Source of the DNA: Triangularia verruculosa
Lineage: Eukaryota; Ascomycota; Sordariomycetes; Sordariales; Podosporaceae
Assembly (NCBI GenBank): GCA_033296885.1
Contig: MU864038.1
Span: forward strand, 1-62,487
Direction: 5' to 3'
Length of the DNA stretch: 62,487 nt
Shown here: in pieces, positions 43,734 through 54,744 of the stretch
Layout: each line of letters begins with the position of its first letter
Numbering within the stretch: position 1 is the stretch's first letter
The notes under the pieces: model-generated
The model's input: the letters and a program-made list of their open reading frames with translations, nothing else
Told to the model about the DNA's origin: nothing
The model's database searches: none
Position numbers and translations under genes: made by a program

Positions 43734-43788
43734 GTAAGTCTCGCCCATGTCTTTTACCATGTTGGACATCTATGCTAATCCGTACCAG
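43734..43788 (+). other. Predicted intron in the 3' UTR of the collagen-like gene
   Basis: A GTAAGT donor 13 nt after the stop codon, a GCTAAT branch-like site and a CCAG acceptor make a 55-bp intron of the local type. Splicing so close to the stop would not mark the transcript for decay but could place a junction complex there. Confidence 0.5.
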
Positions 43789-44001
43789 GGTGGTGATTAA
43801 TCGGAGCTAATAAGTGCGCACTCACTCATTCTGCCGCGCGAACATTCATTCTTGGTTTCAAAAGGGTAGCTACCTATGTAATTTTTAGTAATCGCTGCGC
43901 AGCGTTGTCTTGTTGAATCAAAAGCATGTATCGAAGTAGATCGGCAGAGTGAACGAAATCTATTCTTCCCGTTACTTGGCCCCGATGTCTTCCCTAGCAG
44001 C

Positions 44002-45861
44002 TCAGTTTTGCTTGGTTAGTGTAACACCGAATCCCAGTGGACTTAAACACTTAGCCATCCCATCTCTCCCAATTGTAATAGCAAACTCTTCCAATCCCAC
44101 AAAGTTATAGTTGAACCTATCCATAGTCGCCCAGTTCACACACTGCGCATCCGGATACACAGCGTCCTCATTAAACACCTGGCCTCTTTCATCGTCGACC
44201 TGGTCAAACACCATTCTCCAGGCCTTCTGACTGCCCGCTTCCAAGTTTGACGGATACAGCCTGGCAATCCCAGGAAGTGTTCTTCCACTGGCGGCAATGT
44301 TGTAGAATGTAAAGTTCCCCAGAACATCAAAACCTCGGACTATCCACTTCTTAATGGCCAGCCCCGGCCCATCATCAACCTCCAGATGCACCACTGAATC
44401 TGTTTCCTGATCATGATACACGCCAGCAAAATTCTTGTTAGCTTCCTGCTTCGTGACAGCGTCCAATGCCGGGACAATTGCCTTCAGTGTCTGCGAAACG
44501 AGGTTGGACTGCACAAAGAACTCATCGGTGACTTCTTTTCCTGCTGCCATGACGGAAATAACAATGGCGTAGTCTGGTACGAGGGCGAACATGGAGTGGT
44601 ACTGTCCAAGGTCCCCTGCTTTGGCGTATATGTCGACGATTCTACCATCTGGAGCTAGTCGATCGGCGCGCTGGATTTCCCAGGGTGCACCGAGCACATG
44701 GCCTCGGGATGAGGTAAATGAGGTTGGTGAGAGCCACTTGCGAGTGGCAAGGGGGGATAGCAGTTTGTGGGAAAGGATGGCTGAACCGAAGGAGAGCATA
44801 TCCTTGGTGGAGGAGTACATGCCCCCGGATCTATTGTCGGCAGTCAGCATAGTTCCCAAATCAAGAACTCTTGGAGGATCTGGCGAACATACGAAGCAAA
44901 GACGCCGGTCCTGGTGGCCCAGGTTGGATCATTTGCCGGAATAAAGCCCTCGCTGTCCTTCACCGGAGGTTCGTCAAGTGAAGTCCTCTGCATGTCTGCT
45001 GGCCCAAGAATTTTCTTTCTGAGTAGTTGATCCAAGCTTTGGTTGGTAGCTTTCTGGACGACGAGACCCAGAATTGTGATGCCAACGTTGGAGTAGAGGG
45101 GTGCAGTGTACGGGGCATATTGCGGATGACGGAGCGGCATGTTTATGAGAACGGCTAAGGTAAAGTAATTTCGAGCGTCAGTTTCATGTAGAGTCTTCTT
45201 AGCGAAAGTGAATCTTCTGACCTTGTTCCCCGCATGCCTTTGTGTTTCCCAGACCAGAGCAATGCCTCGCTCGCGTATCATTCGTCAAGGGCTTGAGCCC
45301 CATCTTCTCGCCCGGGAAGCCAGGGAAGTTTGCCAGATCAAAGGCAAGATCTCTCCCTATTCCAGAAACGTGAGATGCCAAGGCGCCGATCGTAATGGAG
45401 TCCCATTGTACTGCCTCGATCTCTGTGCCCTCAGGTTGGTTCTGCTTAAGCTCGGGGAGATATTTGGTGACGGGCTCGTCCCACCGGATGTTCTTCTGCT
45501 GAAGCAAGGCAAGGACAGTGAAGACCTTGGTGCAACTGCCAATACGATAGACAGTATCGGCGGTGACCTTTTGCGTGCCATTCGCGTTCTTGGTCGCAGG
45601 GGTATGGTGGAGGTCAACGATGGGGGTGTTTTCGTGCACTGACTGGACACCGATTGAAATGGCCGATGCATTGTAGTGGGATGTGATATTTGTAATCTTC
45701 TCCTGGAGAACTTTGACAGCTTCGATTACCGCAGATTCCTTGCTGGGCTGTTTGGGCGGTGGAAGAACAGCGCCTAATGGAGGGCACGCTTTGCTCTCCA
45801 CTCCATATGATATCGAAATGGCGACAAAGGCGAAGCCTACCATTTGTTTTGTCGTCAACAT
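44002..45861 (-). CDS. Beta-lactamase-related serine hydrolase, secreted
   Basis: Three exons (45861-45222, 45154-44893, 44830-44002), 576 residues. A hydrophobic N-terminus (MVGFAFVAISISYGVES) is a signal peptide. The catalytic motifs of the class C beta-lactamase/penicillin-binding fold are present: SCTK (Ser109, Lys112) and YSN in APLYSNVG. The third exon begins with SSGGMYSSTKDMLSFG, a typical helix of fungal family members. About 180 C-terminal residues form an extra domain also found in fungal homologues. Fungal members hydrolyse esters or amides of small molecules; the substrate cannot be predicted. Both introns use consensus sites and the joins restore family-like sequence. Confidence 0.9.
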
Positions 45862-46275
45862 TGTGGCTGCAAAGTCGACTGATCCTACAGCTAAAGAGTG
45901 TAGAAGCAGTAAGAACCATGGGGCTGTCTTGCCTCAAATATCAAGTCTGCCAAGCAGCAAACATAAGGTAGGTAATAACCCATATCTCCATTCAGCTATC
46001 TTCCACACAGAGCCTACCTTATTAGATTGTGAACTCCATGTTGTTTTAGTCTGTAGGATCATCCGAAGCTCGCATTTTGATGAGACCGCGTACTGATTTG
46101 CTGCTTCGCCCGGGGTTAAGGTGGCTAAGCCTTGAATTGTGCAGGCACCTGAATTGAAATCCGAGGTTCCAAGTTCACAATGCGAGGGTGGCTAGGCACG
46201 TAGGCACTCGCGAAACCAAGCCACACGTAATTACCTTAGCTATGCATGCTTACCTAGGACGACAGATCAGGCCGA
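45862..46275. other. Intergenic region, no supported gene
   Basis: Promoter side of the serine hydrolase and 3' side of the NTF2-like frame, both on the minus strand. Confidence 0.45.
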
Positions 46276-46659
46276 TTAAGATAAGAACCCCGGATACCTT
46301 CTCAACACCTCAGTATACTCCCCATCAGCATTTGTCCACTCCCACCCCTTTCTCCCATCCGGCAAGACCCTAAACCCGTACAGATTGGTAAACTTCCAGC
46401 CACCATTTGCTGCCCCCTTTCCCTTTCTCCCTCCCTCACCCCCAGGCAAGACCATCCTGTACGTGACCCAAGCAATCGCGCTGGACTCGCTGATAGGATC
46501 GACCTTGTACTTCTCCAGCCTGAAATCCGTCCCTATCCCGCTGGAATTGTATTTTCCCAGTATAAACTCCGTCCCTTGCTGGAAGGCGTCCTGGTCTGGG
46601 ATTCTCGTGATGCCGCCCAGAGTGAAGTCCGTGGTATTGGGGAGGTAAAAAGTGGACAT
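46276..46659 (-). CDS. NTF2/SnoaL-like small protein, possibly 5'-truncated
   Basis: The frame from ATG 46659 codes 127 residues (FYLPNTTDFTLGGITRIPDQ ... GWEWTNADGEYTEVLRRYPG) that resemble the cone-shaped NTF2-like fold of small fungal proteins. Coding-like sequence continues upstream in the same frame for 22 codons (YFISLAANPSNRSDLSNAAA) up to a TAG at 46728-46726. So the normal N-terminus probably lay further upstream, either as a separate exon spliced at the TAG used as acceptor, or as codons lost to a CAG-to-TAG change. The function is unknown. Confidence 0.45.
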   Translation of the reverse strand: MSTFYLPNTTDFTLGGITRIPDQDAFQQGTEFILGKYNSSGIGTDFRLEKYKVDPISESSAIAWVTYRMVLPGGEGGRKGKGAANGGWKFTNLYGFRVLPDGRKGWEWTNADGEYTEVLRRYPGFLS

Positions 46660-46725
46660 AGCGGCTGCTGCGTTGGACAGATCGGAGCGATTGGATGGGT
46701 TCGCGGCAAGAGAGATGAAGTACGT

Positions 46726-47278
46726 CTAGATAGCGTCTCGCAACTCAAAGAGGCGCTCTGGACTGGAAGTAAAATAGTTTTCGCGAAAGTTGTAGATATC
46801 AGTGCGCCATGCCTCACAATGAATGGGGCCAAACGCATCCACGAAACTGCAGCGGGCTTGGGCTCTCTCCCATCAAACCATAGTGAGACCCACCATTCTG
46901 TGCTCCCTCTCCGGGCTCCAGTCCCCTGCCCAGAGCGTGAACTGATGTAGAGACTTCCCGGCCTTGTGGTTGCGGAGGAAGTGCGCAATCTTTGCAACGG
47001 AAATTTCGTCGACTGCAGGTTTAAACTGTCTGCAATGCGAGGTTGGGTTGTGATAATGGTCGTGACAGTGAATCTGATTGACTACCTAGGCCAACGTAGA
47101 TTGTCAAGTCGACAAGGTCAGGCAGGCCTTCGGCACTCAGTTTCAGCTCTTCCCAGGGCCAATCGCGAGTCTCGTTGTTCCGCTGCAAGTCAATGACCAA
47201 ACTGTACAGATTGGGGGGCCAACTCGACGATCTTCTCAATTCACCGGTCGAAGCTGGTCCTGTTGCTCTGAAGTCCAA
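46726..47278 (-). pseudogene. Relic of a possible F-box/LRR-type gene
   Basis: Coding-like stretches in different frames: NLYSLVIDLQRNNETRDWPW (47200 region), QFKPAVDEISVAKIAHFLRN (about 47030-46970), then after a TGA at 46875-46873, CSFVDAFGPIHCEAWRTDIY and a segment ending LFELRDAI before TAG. The last two read in one frame, separated only by the TGA. The style resembles the C-terminal halves of fungal F-box proteins, but this is a weak resemblance. I see no intact start or full domain, so I call it a decayed gene. Confidence 0.35.
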
Positions 47279-48082
47279 AGATTCTGGGAATCAGGGTCCC
47301 TCTGAACCCAAGGGGGCTAGGACCATCTCCGTAGTTCTGGCCCGCCGAGGGCATCAGAAGGGCGGATGGAAAGCGGTCCCGGCCCATATGATCAAAGGGA
47401 AAGCTCATCTTGTGTGAATTTTCCGACATGACGCAGCCGTTATCCCAATTCCCCTCCATCTTGCGTATCGTGATAATGGTACAAGCTAACATGGCTGCAT
47501 GAATAGTCTCCATATTTTTGAATCTCGCCGACCTCGGGCTGTGTAAATAGCGATTATTTCTGTAGTCCACTCATCGCCAACACGCCATGGTTCTGTGGGT
47601 TTCCATGGAGGTTGCGTGCTCGTAGGATGTTCCAAGATGAATGCTGTCTGCGGTCCCCAAGTTGGCACTGTGGTTGCAGCAGATTGTGAGTTTTCCCACT
47701 CGCCAACCTTGCTACGAGTGAAAAGAGAAAGAGAAATAGAGATACCGTCATGGTGGGAAAAGCACATGGTAGCATGTGCTGGATGTCTCGCCATCTTAAA
47801 CATTGGCTTGGCGTCTTGTTGGCGAGTGCCAATGCCTCGTCTTTCTGTCTGCGTGATGTTAACGGGGTTGGGGTTGGGAGTGGTGGAGTGGTGAATGGTG
47901 GAGCACGGACCTGGGACCGGCGTTACGTTATCGGTGCTTATCGATAAGGTGGGCTCCAAAAAAATGTCCCAGGCTCGACTGTCGCGGCGAGCCATTGAGA
48001 TTTTCTTTGCGACTTTGCGCGCCCCGATCGGTTCCTTCAATTGACTGCTTTTTCTGTCGCTGTCGCAAGCGAAACCGCCAAC
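47279..48082. other. Intergenic region upstream of DBP3
   Basis: A few short frames on the minus strand (47282-47520) may belong to the relic gene. The rest is the DBP3 promoter and leader; no gene is supported. Confidence 0.4.
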
Positions 48083-49978
48083 ATGTCTGCCGGAAAGAAG
48101 CACGCCCGTTCCGACGGAGAGGAACAATCTGTTCGCTCCTCCAAGAAGGCAAAGACCGACGAGGTTGCCGACGCCACCACCGAAGCTGATGCCACCAACT
48201 TGAAGGCCGAGAAGAAGAAGAATAAGAAGGACAAGAAGGAAAAGAAGGAGAAGAAGGACAAGAAGGAGAAGAAGGACAAGAAAGAGAAGAAGGACAAGAA
48301 GGAGGATACAGACGAGCAGCAAGACATTGAGATCCCTGACGCCGACGCCGAGTCCGAGCCCAAGGCCGAGAAGAAGGACAAAAAGAAGAAGTCCAAGAAG
48401 TCCAAGTCCTCCGAGGAGCCTGCCACCCCAAATGGTGAGACAAACGTCCACAGGACTTCCTCCGACTCGACACCTGCGGACAGCCCACCCGATGACGAGA
48501 TCAAGGCATACCTGACCAAGGAAGAGATCAAGATCGACGACCCTTCCAACAGCGGCCTGAAGCCTGTCCTCCAGTTCACCCAGCTTCCCGCCTCCAAGCT
48601 CCTCGCCAAGAACCCATTCTCCGCCTACAAGGCCCCGACTCCCATTCAAGCCGCCTCATGGCCCTTCACTCTCGCCGGCCGCGACGCGATCGGTATTGCC
48701 GAGACTGGTTCCGGCAAGACAATGGCCTTCTCTCTTCCCTGCGTCGAGAAGCTGAGCACCCACACCAAGAAGGCTTCCAAGGACTACCGCAGCACCCGCC
48801 CGCGTGCCGTCATTGTGTCGCCTACCCGTGAGTTGGCCATGCAGACGCACGACACCATCTCAAAGCTGGCTGCTCACGTTGGTCTCTCGGCCGTCTGCAT
48901 CTACGGTGGCGCCAGCAAGGATGATCAGCGCACGCTGCTGCGCAAGAACAGTGGCGCCGATATCATCACCGCAACGCCCGGTAGATTGAAGGACTTTCTT
49001 TCCGACAACACAGTCAACCTCGGCGATGTCAGCTTCGCCGTGCTCGACGAGGCTGATCGCATGTTGGACAAGGGATTCGAGGACGACATCAAGTTAATCT
49101 TGGGCGGTTGCCCACCAAAGGAGGAGAGACAGACTCTAATGTTCACTGCGACATGGCCAACAAGCGTACGCGTTCTCGCCGAGAGCTTCATGGTCAACCC
49201 CGTGAAGGTGACCATTGGCAACCGCACCCGCGCTGGCGAGGATGGTAACAGCAGTGGCACCGTGGAGCTGCAAGCCAACAGCAGAATCGAGCAGAAGGTC
49301 GAGGTTGTTGACCCAAGAGGCAAGGAACAGCGCCTTCTTGAGCTTCTCCGCGAAGCGCAAAAGGGCTCGGCCAAAAATGACAGGATATTGGTGTTCTGCC
49401 TGTACAAGAAGGAGGCCGTCCGCGTGGAGCAGTTCCTCGAAAGGAGAGGCATCCGTGTCGCCAGTATCCACGGTGACCTCCGACAAGACCAGCGCACCAA
49501 GAGTTTGGAGGCCTTCAAGGCCGGTACGACTTCGGTGTTGGTTGCAACAGATGTTGCTGCTCGTGGTTTGGATATCCCCGAGGTTAAGCTTGTCATCAAT
49601 GTAACTGTAAGTTTACATCTTCGGCCGCCAACTCCGCAGTAGCTGACCTTTGCAGTTCCCATTGACCATTGAGGATTACGTGCACCGCATCGGGCGAACG
49701 GGCCGTGCTGGAAAGACGGGCAAGGCTATCACCTTGTTCACCGAGCACGACAAGGCGCACTCTGGCTCGTAAGTTATCCAGCACTGATATCTGCATGGCG
49801 TCACACTGACATTCTTCTCCACCACAGCCTGGTCAACATCTTGAAAGCCGCCAAGCAAGATGTCCCTGAAGATCTCCTGAAGTTTGGCACGACCGTCAAA
49901 AAGAAGGCCCACGATTCATATGGTGCTTTTTACAAGGACGTGGACATGACCAAGAAGGCGACCAAGATTACTTTTTAA
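48083..49978 (+). CDS. DBP3: ATP-dependent RNA helicase DBP3 (DEAD box)
   Basis: Three exons (48083-49606, 49656-49768, 49828-49978), 595 residues. The first 150 residues are a Lys/Glu/Asp-rich tail with KKEKKDKKEKK repeats, typical of nucleolar helicases. The core carries PTPIQAASWP (Q motif), AETGSGKT (I), SPTRELAMQ (Ia), TPGRL (Ib), LDEADRML (II), TATW (III), VFCLYKKEAVR (IV), VATDVAARGLDIP (V) and HRIGRTGRAGKTGK (VI). DBP3 acts in the nucleolus in early processing of 35S pre-rRNA. Both introns lie in the C-terminal part; the first falls between the codons for VINVT and FPLTIEDY. It is tail to tail with RFT1, with only about 60 bp between stop codons. Confidence 0.97.
48205..48303 (+). repeat. 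Lys-rich coding repeat (AAGAAGGACAAGAAGGAG-like)
   Basis: Purine-only codons AAG/GAG/GAC in near-tandem 12-15 bp units encode the basic tail of DBP3. It is a likely site of length variation. Confidence 0.75.
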
Positions 49979-50039
49979 TTTTAGACTACCCTAGACCGGA
50001 TAAAATAGCGTGTTATTTGTCTTCTTTTGGCCACTGGAA

Positions 50040-51778
50040 TCATCCTTGCCTCCGGCCCTTGATCGCTTGAAATGCCGAAATGAAGAAACGTCTTTCGGAG
50101 AATGCCCTGTGTGGTTCTTGTTAGCCATATTTCTGCGTACTTCAGCATGACAAAAGTGAACTCACAGGATACCCAGAAACACCACCGCTACCCCGGCAAT
50201 CTTCCCCAGCCCCATCAACACCTCTTTAACCCCCGCCGTCCCGATAGCCAGTCTCCGAACGACGCTCCCCGCCACAACCGCAGCACCCACCCCCAATCCA
50301 CTTGGCGTCACGTCAGCCAAATCAACCTTCACACTCCGTTTGCTGAACCACGCGGTGATAAACCACCAACACCACAAGATCCGACAAGTCATGTTCACCC
50401 CATTCGCCCAGACTAATCCCGGCGCCCCCATGTCCAAGACCTTCAGTGTGATGAACCCTGCCCAGGCAAAGATGAAGCTGAAAGCAGCCATCCAAGCCGA
50501 TTGCCTATGGACTTCGCTTTCAGTAGCTACCGACGAGACGAAAGCTTCGGTGATCCCGTTGATTGCCAGGAGTGGGATGTAATAGGTGTAGAGGGAGAGG
50601 GTGGTGCCCGCGCCGGAGGTGAGCCATTGAGGTCCGGCAATGAGAGAGAGCAAGAGGGGAGCGGCTACGGGCGCGAGGGAGATGATGATCAACGAAAGGA
50701 ACAGATAGGATTTGACAAGGGAGCAGAGGGATTGGTAGGCCGTGACCTCGGGCTTTGTGGACTGCTTCTCGGAAGACGAAGAGAGAAGCCGGGAGAAGTA
50801 GCTTCGTGATGACTCTTCGATCGGCTGAAAGACGAGACGGGCGAGGAGACCGCCGTAATTGTTCGCCAATGCGTATACGCCCTGCGATGTGGGAGAAGAA
50901 AGGATTGACACGAGGAAGGTGTCGCCTTGGGTGAGGAGATGCTTCAGCACTGATTGGGATAGTAGAGAAGAGGTGAGTTTCAAAGTCGGGGGGTGGAGAT
51001 ACTGTCCCGAGCTTGAAATTGTTTTGGGAAACAGAGAGAAATTCTCTCTCGAGGCGAGACCAGAGCCGCGATACAGATAGACTAGAAGCAGTCCAGCCCC
51101 GTAACTCAGCTGGCCGAGAGCAAAAGGGAGGACTCCAAGTGAGAGGCCATGACGGGCGCCGTAGACTGCCGAACCAAGAGTGATAGTGCAGCGAAGGAAG
51201 GTAGCGATTGATTCTGCTGCTGCGCGGGTGGAGAACTGAAGACGTGTTTGCATCACCATGAAGGCTGGTTCAGAAAGGAGTTCGATGATAGCGGCCAAGG
51301 CGTAGATGTACAATGAGACGATGAGGTTTGGGGCGGATTCAAGGGTGGAAGTGCTCAGGGAGTTGAGATAAAGCCAACCGAAGAAGAATGACAAGGGGAC
51401 GCCGAGACCAATGGCGAGGTACCCCAGGTTGACAACGGCTTGGGCACCATTGTTTTGCTGTCTGCTGGATTTATTGGTGGTGGTGGTGTCGGAGAAGGAA
51501 GATGAATCCTGGCGTTGGATCGCCACGCGCAGGCTTTCTCTGGCAAAGAATATGACGGATAGATAGTACACTTCAAGTTGAGTTGAGACACCGAGGAGCT
51601 GGGCAGTGAGAAAGCGCAGGAGGACCTGGTTGGCGATGAAGGTGATGGCGCGGGAGATGATTTGGAGTAAGATGAGCACCGACGCGCCTCGGAGCACGCG
51701 GGTGCTTGTCGTCGTATTTGCTTTCGTGGCTATGTTTTCGGGTTTTGATGCCGAAGCATCAGCCGCTGGGTCTCCCAT
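50040..51778 (-). CDS. RFT1: Oligosaccharide translocation protein RFT1
   Basis: Two exons (51778-50166, 50106-50040), 559 residues. It is a polytopic membrane protein with about 12-14 helices beginning at LRGASVLILLQIISRAITFI, the conserved RFT1 start, with later blocks such as GVYALANNYGGLLARLVFQP and EESSRSYF. RFT1 is needed for N-glycosylation in the ER and is linked to the flipping or supply of Man5GlcNAc2-PP-dolichol. The last exon (AFSERRFFISAFQAIKG) is joined by a strong intron (GTGAGT, GCTAAC, CACAG). Without it the protein would end at GIL. The frame extends upstream of 51778, but ATG 51778 leaves a sensible N-terminus. Confidence 0.95.
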
Positions 51779-52354
51779 TTTGCCGTTCTCGTCGCTCCAG
51801 TTGCGGTTGAATTGGAATTGAGTTTGATAAAGTTTGTTGATCATCAAGATGTGATCGCAAGGTGTGGGTCGCCACGTGGCATCCCTGTTGCCCCTGAAAG
51901 CCCCACCACCACCTTCAGGGGCACACAGCGATATTCCACTGCGACATTGGAACTGCCAGCAGTAAAACTGTTGAATGTAAATACCCACCGTACATCTCCA
52001 TGCTTGGATTTTTGCTGAAGCTTGAAACATTTCGGTGCACATACGAATAAGAACCACACACCGACCCTGTAGAGAAAAGCTGTAAACCTTGATCAATCCG
52101 GCGTTGCAAAGATGGACATGTCCAGGTTACCGGAAATAATACCATTCACGCCAATCACCACTCTACGTTCTCATAGTTTGTTAATATGAGCATTGACTTT
52201 AAGGAAGCTCCCCCACCAGTTCCGATCCCACCTCCATCTGCAGTCACGCGCCTGTGCCAAACGCGGACTTGAATAGGCCGCTGTATTTGAGGATATTGGC
52301 CACAGACTTCTTGCCCCCTCCGGTTCCTCTTACTGTCCACCAGTTTTATCATGT
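51779..52354. other. Intergenic region, no supported gene
   Basis: RFT1 promoter side and 3' side of the next minus-strand gene. If that gene's last intron is not spliced, its frame would continue to 52155. Confidence 0.45.
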
Positions 52355-54744
52355 CTATGAGTGCGAGAGCTTCTGGCGAAAATAGGCGTAGGCGGGATTC
52401 CCTCTCCGCTTGTGTGCTTCGGCTTCGACTGCTTGCCTTTTTTGAAGCTTCTGTGCGATTATCGTTAGCTATCACTGACTGCATGTTAGGAGCGGCATTC
52501 CTTACCAAATCCTCCCACTCATATGCCTTGTTTTTGATCTCTCTCCAGACCAGTGCGTCGAGAACCGCCTCGGCCTGATGATAGAGCGACCTTTGGAAGG
52601 GGTAGAATGAGAAAGTCGCACATGGTTTCTCGTCGAAGAGAATTGAAACGAACTCATTTTTGACCTTGTATTCGATTGAATAGACAACGTATGGAAAGTC
52701 ATGTGCGAGCAATAGCATTTGGCGCTCGGTAGTGGACACTTCGGGTGTTCGAGAATCTTGAACAATTTTCTGCGTGTGGTCATCCATAGGATCGCACAGG
52801 GCGCACATCGTGCTTGGATGCTGACTTTGGGAGTTTTCCTCGGCCAGGCGTTCGATTTCATTGACCAGAGTCTTATCGATGGTGTATTCTCCAAACTCGT
52901 ACTTCTGGCTGGTGCCATTATAGAAATCGTACCGTATAGCCTGTGAGAAGTTGTTGCAGTGGATTTCCAAACGTCCTTGCGGAGGAATGGGCTCGTCTTT
53001 GGTCACACCGGTCATCTTGTCGTATAATTTCTTTTCCGTGCGGTAAAAGTCTTGCCACGCCATCTCATATCTGCACAGGGTAACCGACGTGTAAGCAGAA
53101 TTATTCACCACAGGTAACTCTATCGTTAGGGCGGGTGTTTTCGTATACCTTGTCATAAGTGAGTTGGTCTCGGATGTACCGAACACCAGATTCTCCAAGT
53201 TTTGGCTAGTTGAGAACCCGGACTTTGCACCCGCCAGCTCGAATCCTCCCCAAGAGAATGCTGCTAGATGCAACCACTGTAGGACGCTCTGTATCAGTAA
53301 CATGGTTCGGGTGAGGGTATCTCAGACACTTTTACAAACCTCACTAGAGAAGAAACCGGATGCTAGGCGTTGCGTTTCCCATCTTAAACCTCTTGCTACC
53401 TACCAGAATGGTCAGTTTCATGGACTCGAACTTCTTTAGAGGGGAAAGGATTCTCACATCGCTTGCCGAAACGCCTCCCATGACTGCGGCTTGAGTGAGC
53501 TGGGCTGCACGCTTGCCCGACGCTGCAGTCATCTTCGCCTCTTCGAGTGTGATTTCGATTTTAGGCTGCCCATTATCAAAATCGTAAGTTTTCACCTGAG
53601 ACCCGATTCCTTGAAGACGCTTCTCTTTGAGGGCTGCGCCTATCTTCCGTCCGCGAAGCTCATTCGCAGTAGCCTTGTCGTGCCCAGCTTGCTCGGAGTC
53701 AAGTCCAAATGCTTTCCGTTCTGCATCGGTTAAACCCCCTTGGATCTTGAGGTCTCGTTCACCGACCTTGAGCAGGAGGCCATTCAAGGCTTCATACGCA
53801 TCTTGGTCGTCGAGGGAGATGAACTTGCGAATGGGAGTTGTTTCCATCTCCCCCAGCATCGTCATGTACGAGTGCCAGTCATCTTCGTGTATCCAGGTGG
53901 CGTAAAAGTAGAAAGGGTCGTACGACATCTAGGTAGGCAACTGTGAGATGGCTAAATCATGTTGACAAGGCATCTGACTCACCAGCCTGTATCCTGGGCA
54001 TGGCTCGTTATAGAGCTCCAACGTCCATCTGCCGTCGTCACTATCTGTAGTTTGTTTATTGTCGGCGTTGGATTTATTAGCTTCCCCTATCAAACGGAGG
54101 AGGAAGCTGTCGGGCGTTTCTTCAAATCGGGACGCAAGCAAATTGTCGCGCTTGTACAACGGCTGTATGAGCAGCGGGTTCTCCAGAGGCATGTCGCATT
54201 GACGCGTTGGCTTGTAGGATTTTCCGCTCCCCAAGGAGAGGACCGTGCGAACATATGCGGACCAGCTATCACCCCCTTTCTGGTAGAGCTGAACCTTTAT
54301 CTGTAGCTTTGCTTGGCTGCCATTCTCCAACCTGACGTCGATCTCGGGCATACTTGTGATGCTCGTTTTGGACATTTCCCAGTCCGTCGGGGTGTTCTCA
54401 ATGAGCTCCTCGTCAATCCATCTAAAGACGCTGATCAGTGAAGGCTCTTGCGTGTTATGATAATAATGGTCATCCTACATCGACGGCTTCTCCTGTGATG
54501 CATTGCTTTCGGGGTCATCATCGTCGATGCTCGCGGTTCGGCTGGCGAGAGGCGAACTTCCCAAGCCGAGCACAATATGTACAGGCACGAAGACATAAGT
54601 ATAATCATTCGCCTGAAAATACTGCTGGGATTCGAATCTAATGGCGCGGGAGTGTTCGGTTCCAAAGTACCACAGGCTTTCTGTGCCTCGCATGTGCCGG
54701 TTCCATATCGTCGCAGCTTTCGTGCTGTTGCGCGTCAACACCAT
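52355..54744 (-). CDS. Multi-exon protein of unknown family, divergent partner of the large repeat gene
   Basis: I read six exons: 54744-54479, 54421-53983, 53928-53404, 53288-53149, 53070-52506, 52450-52355, about 676 residues. Joins read well, for example KPSIWIDEELIENTPTDWEM, PGYRLMSYDPFYFYATWIHE and MKLTILSVLQWLHLAAFSWG. The fourth intron (53148-53071, 78 bp) is in frame and might be retained. The last intron (gtaagg, GCTAAC, CACAG) changes frame and gives a short end, AYAYFRQKLSHS; unspliced, the frame would run to 52155. The protein is soluble-looking, with a charged helical middle (ALKEKRLQGIGSQVKTYDF) and a few aromatic strands. A CALCDP motif is near residue 520. No family is recognised. 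Its start faces the 1,681-residue gene across 1.15 kb. Confidence 0.65.

Noticed and set aside
47486..48649. 387-codon minus-strand frame with Leu/Val-rich content
   Set aside because: It is the antisense shadow of the Lys/Glu-rich N-terminus of DBP3; AAG/GAG codons read as CTT/CTC Leu on the other strand.
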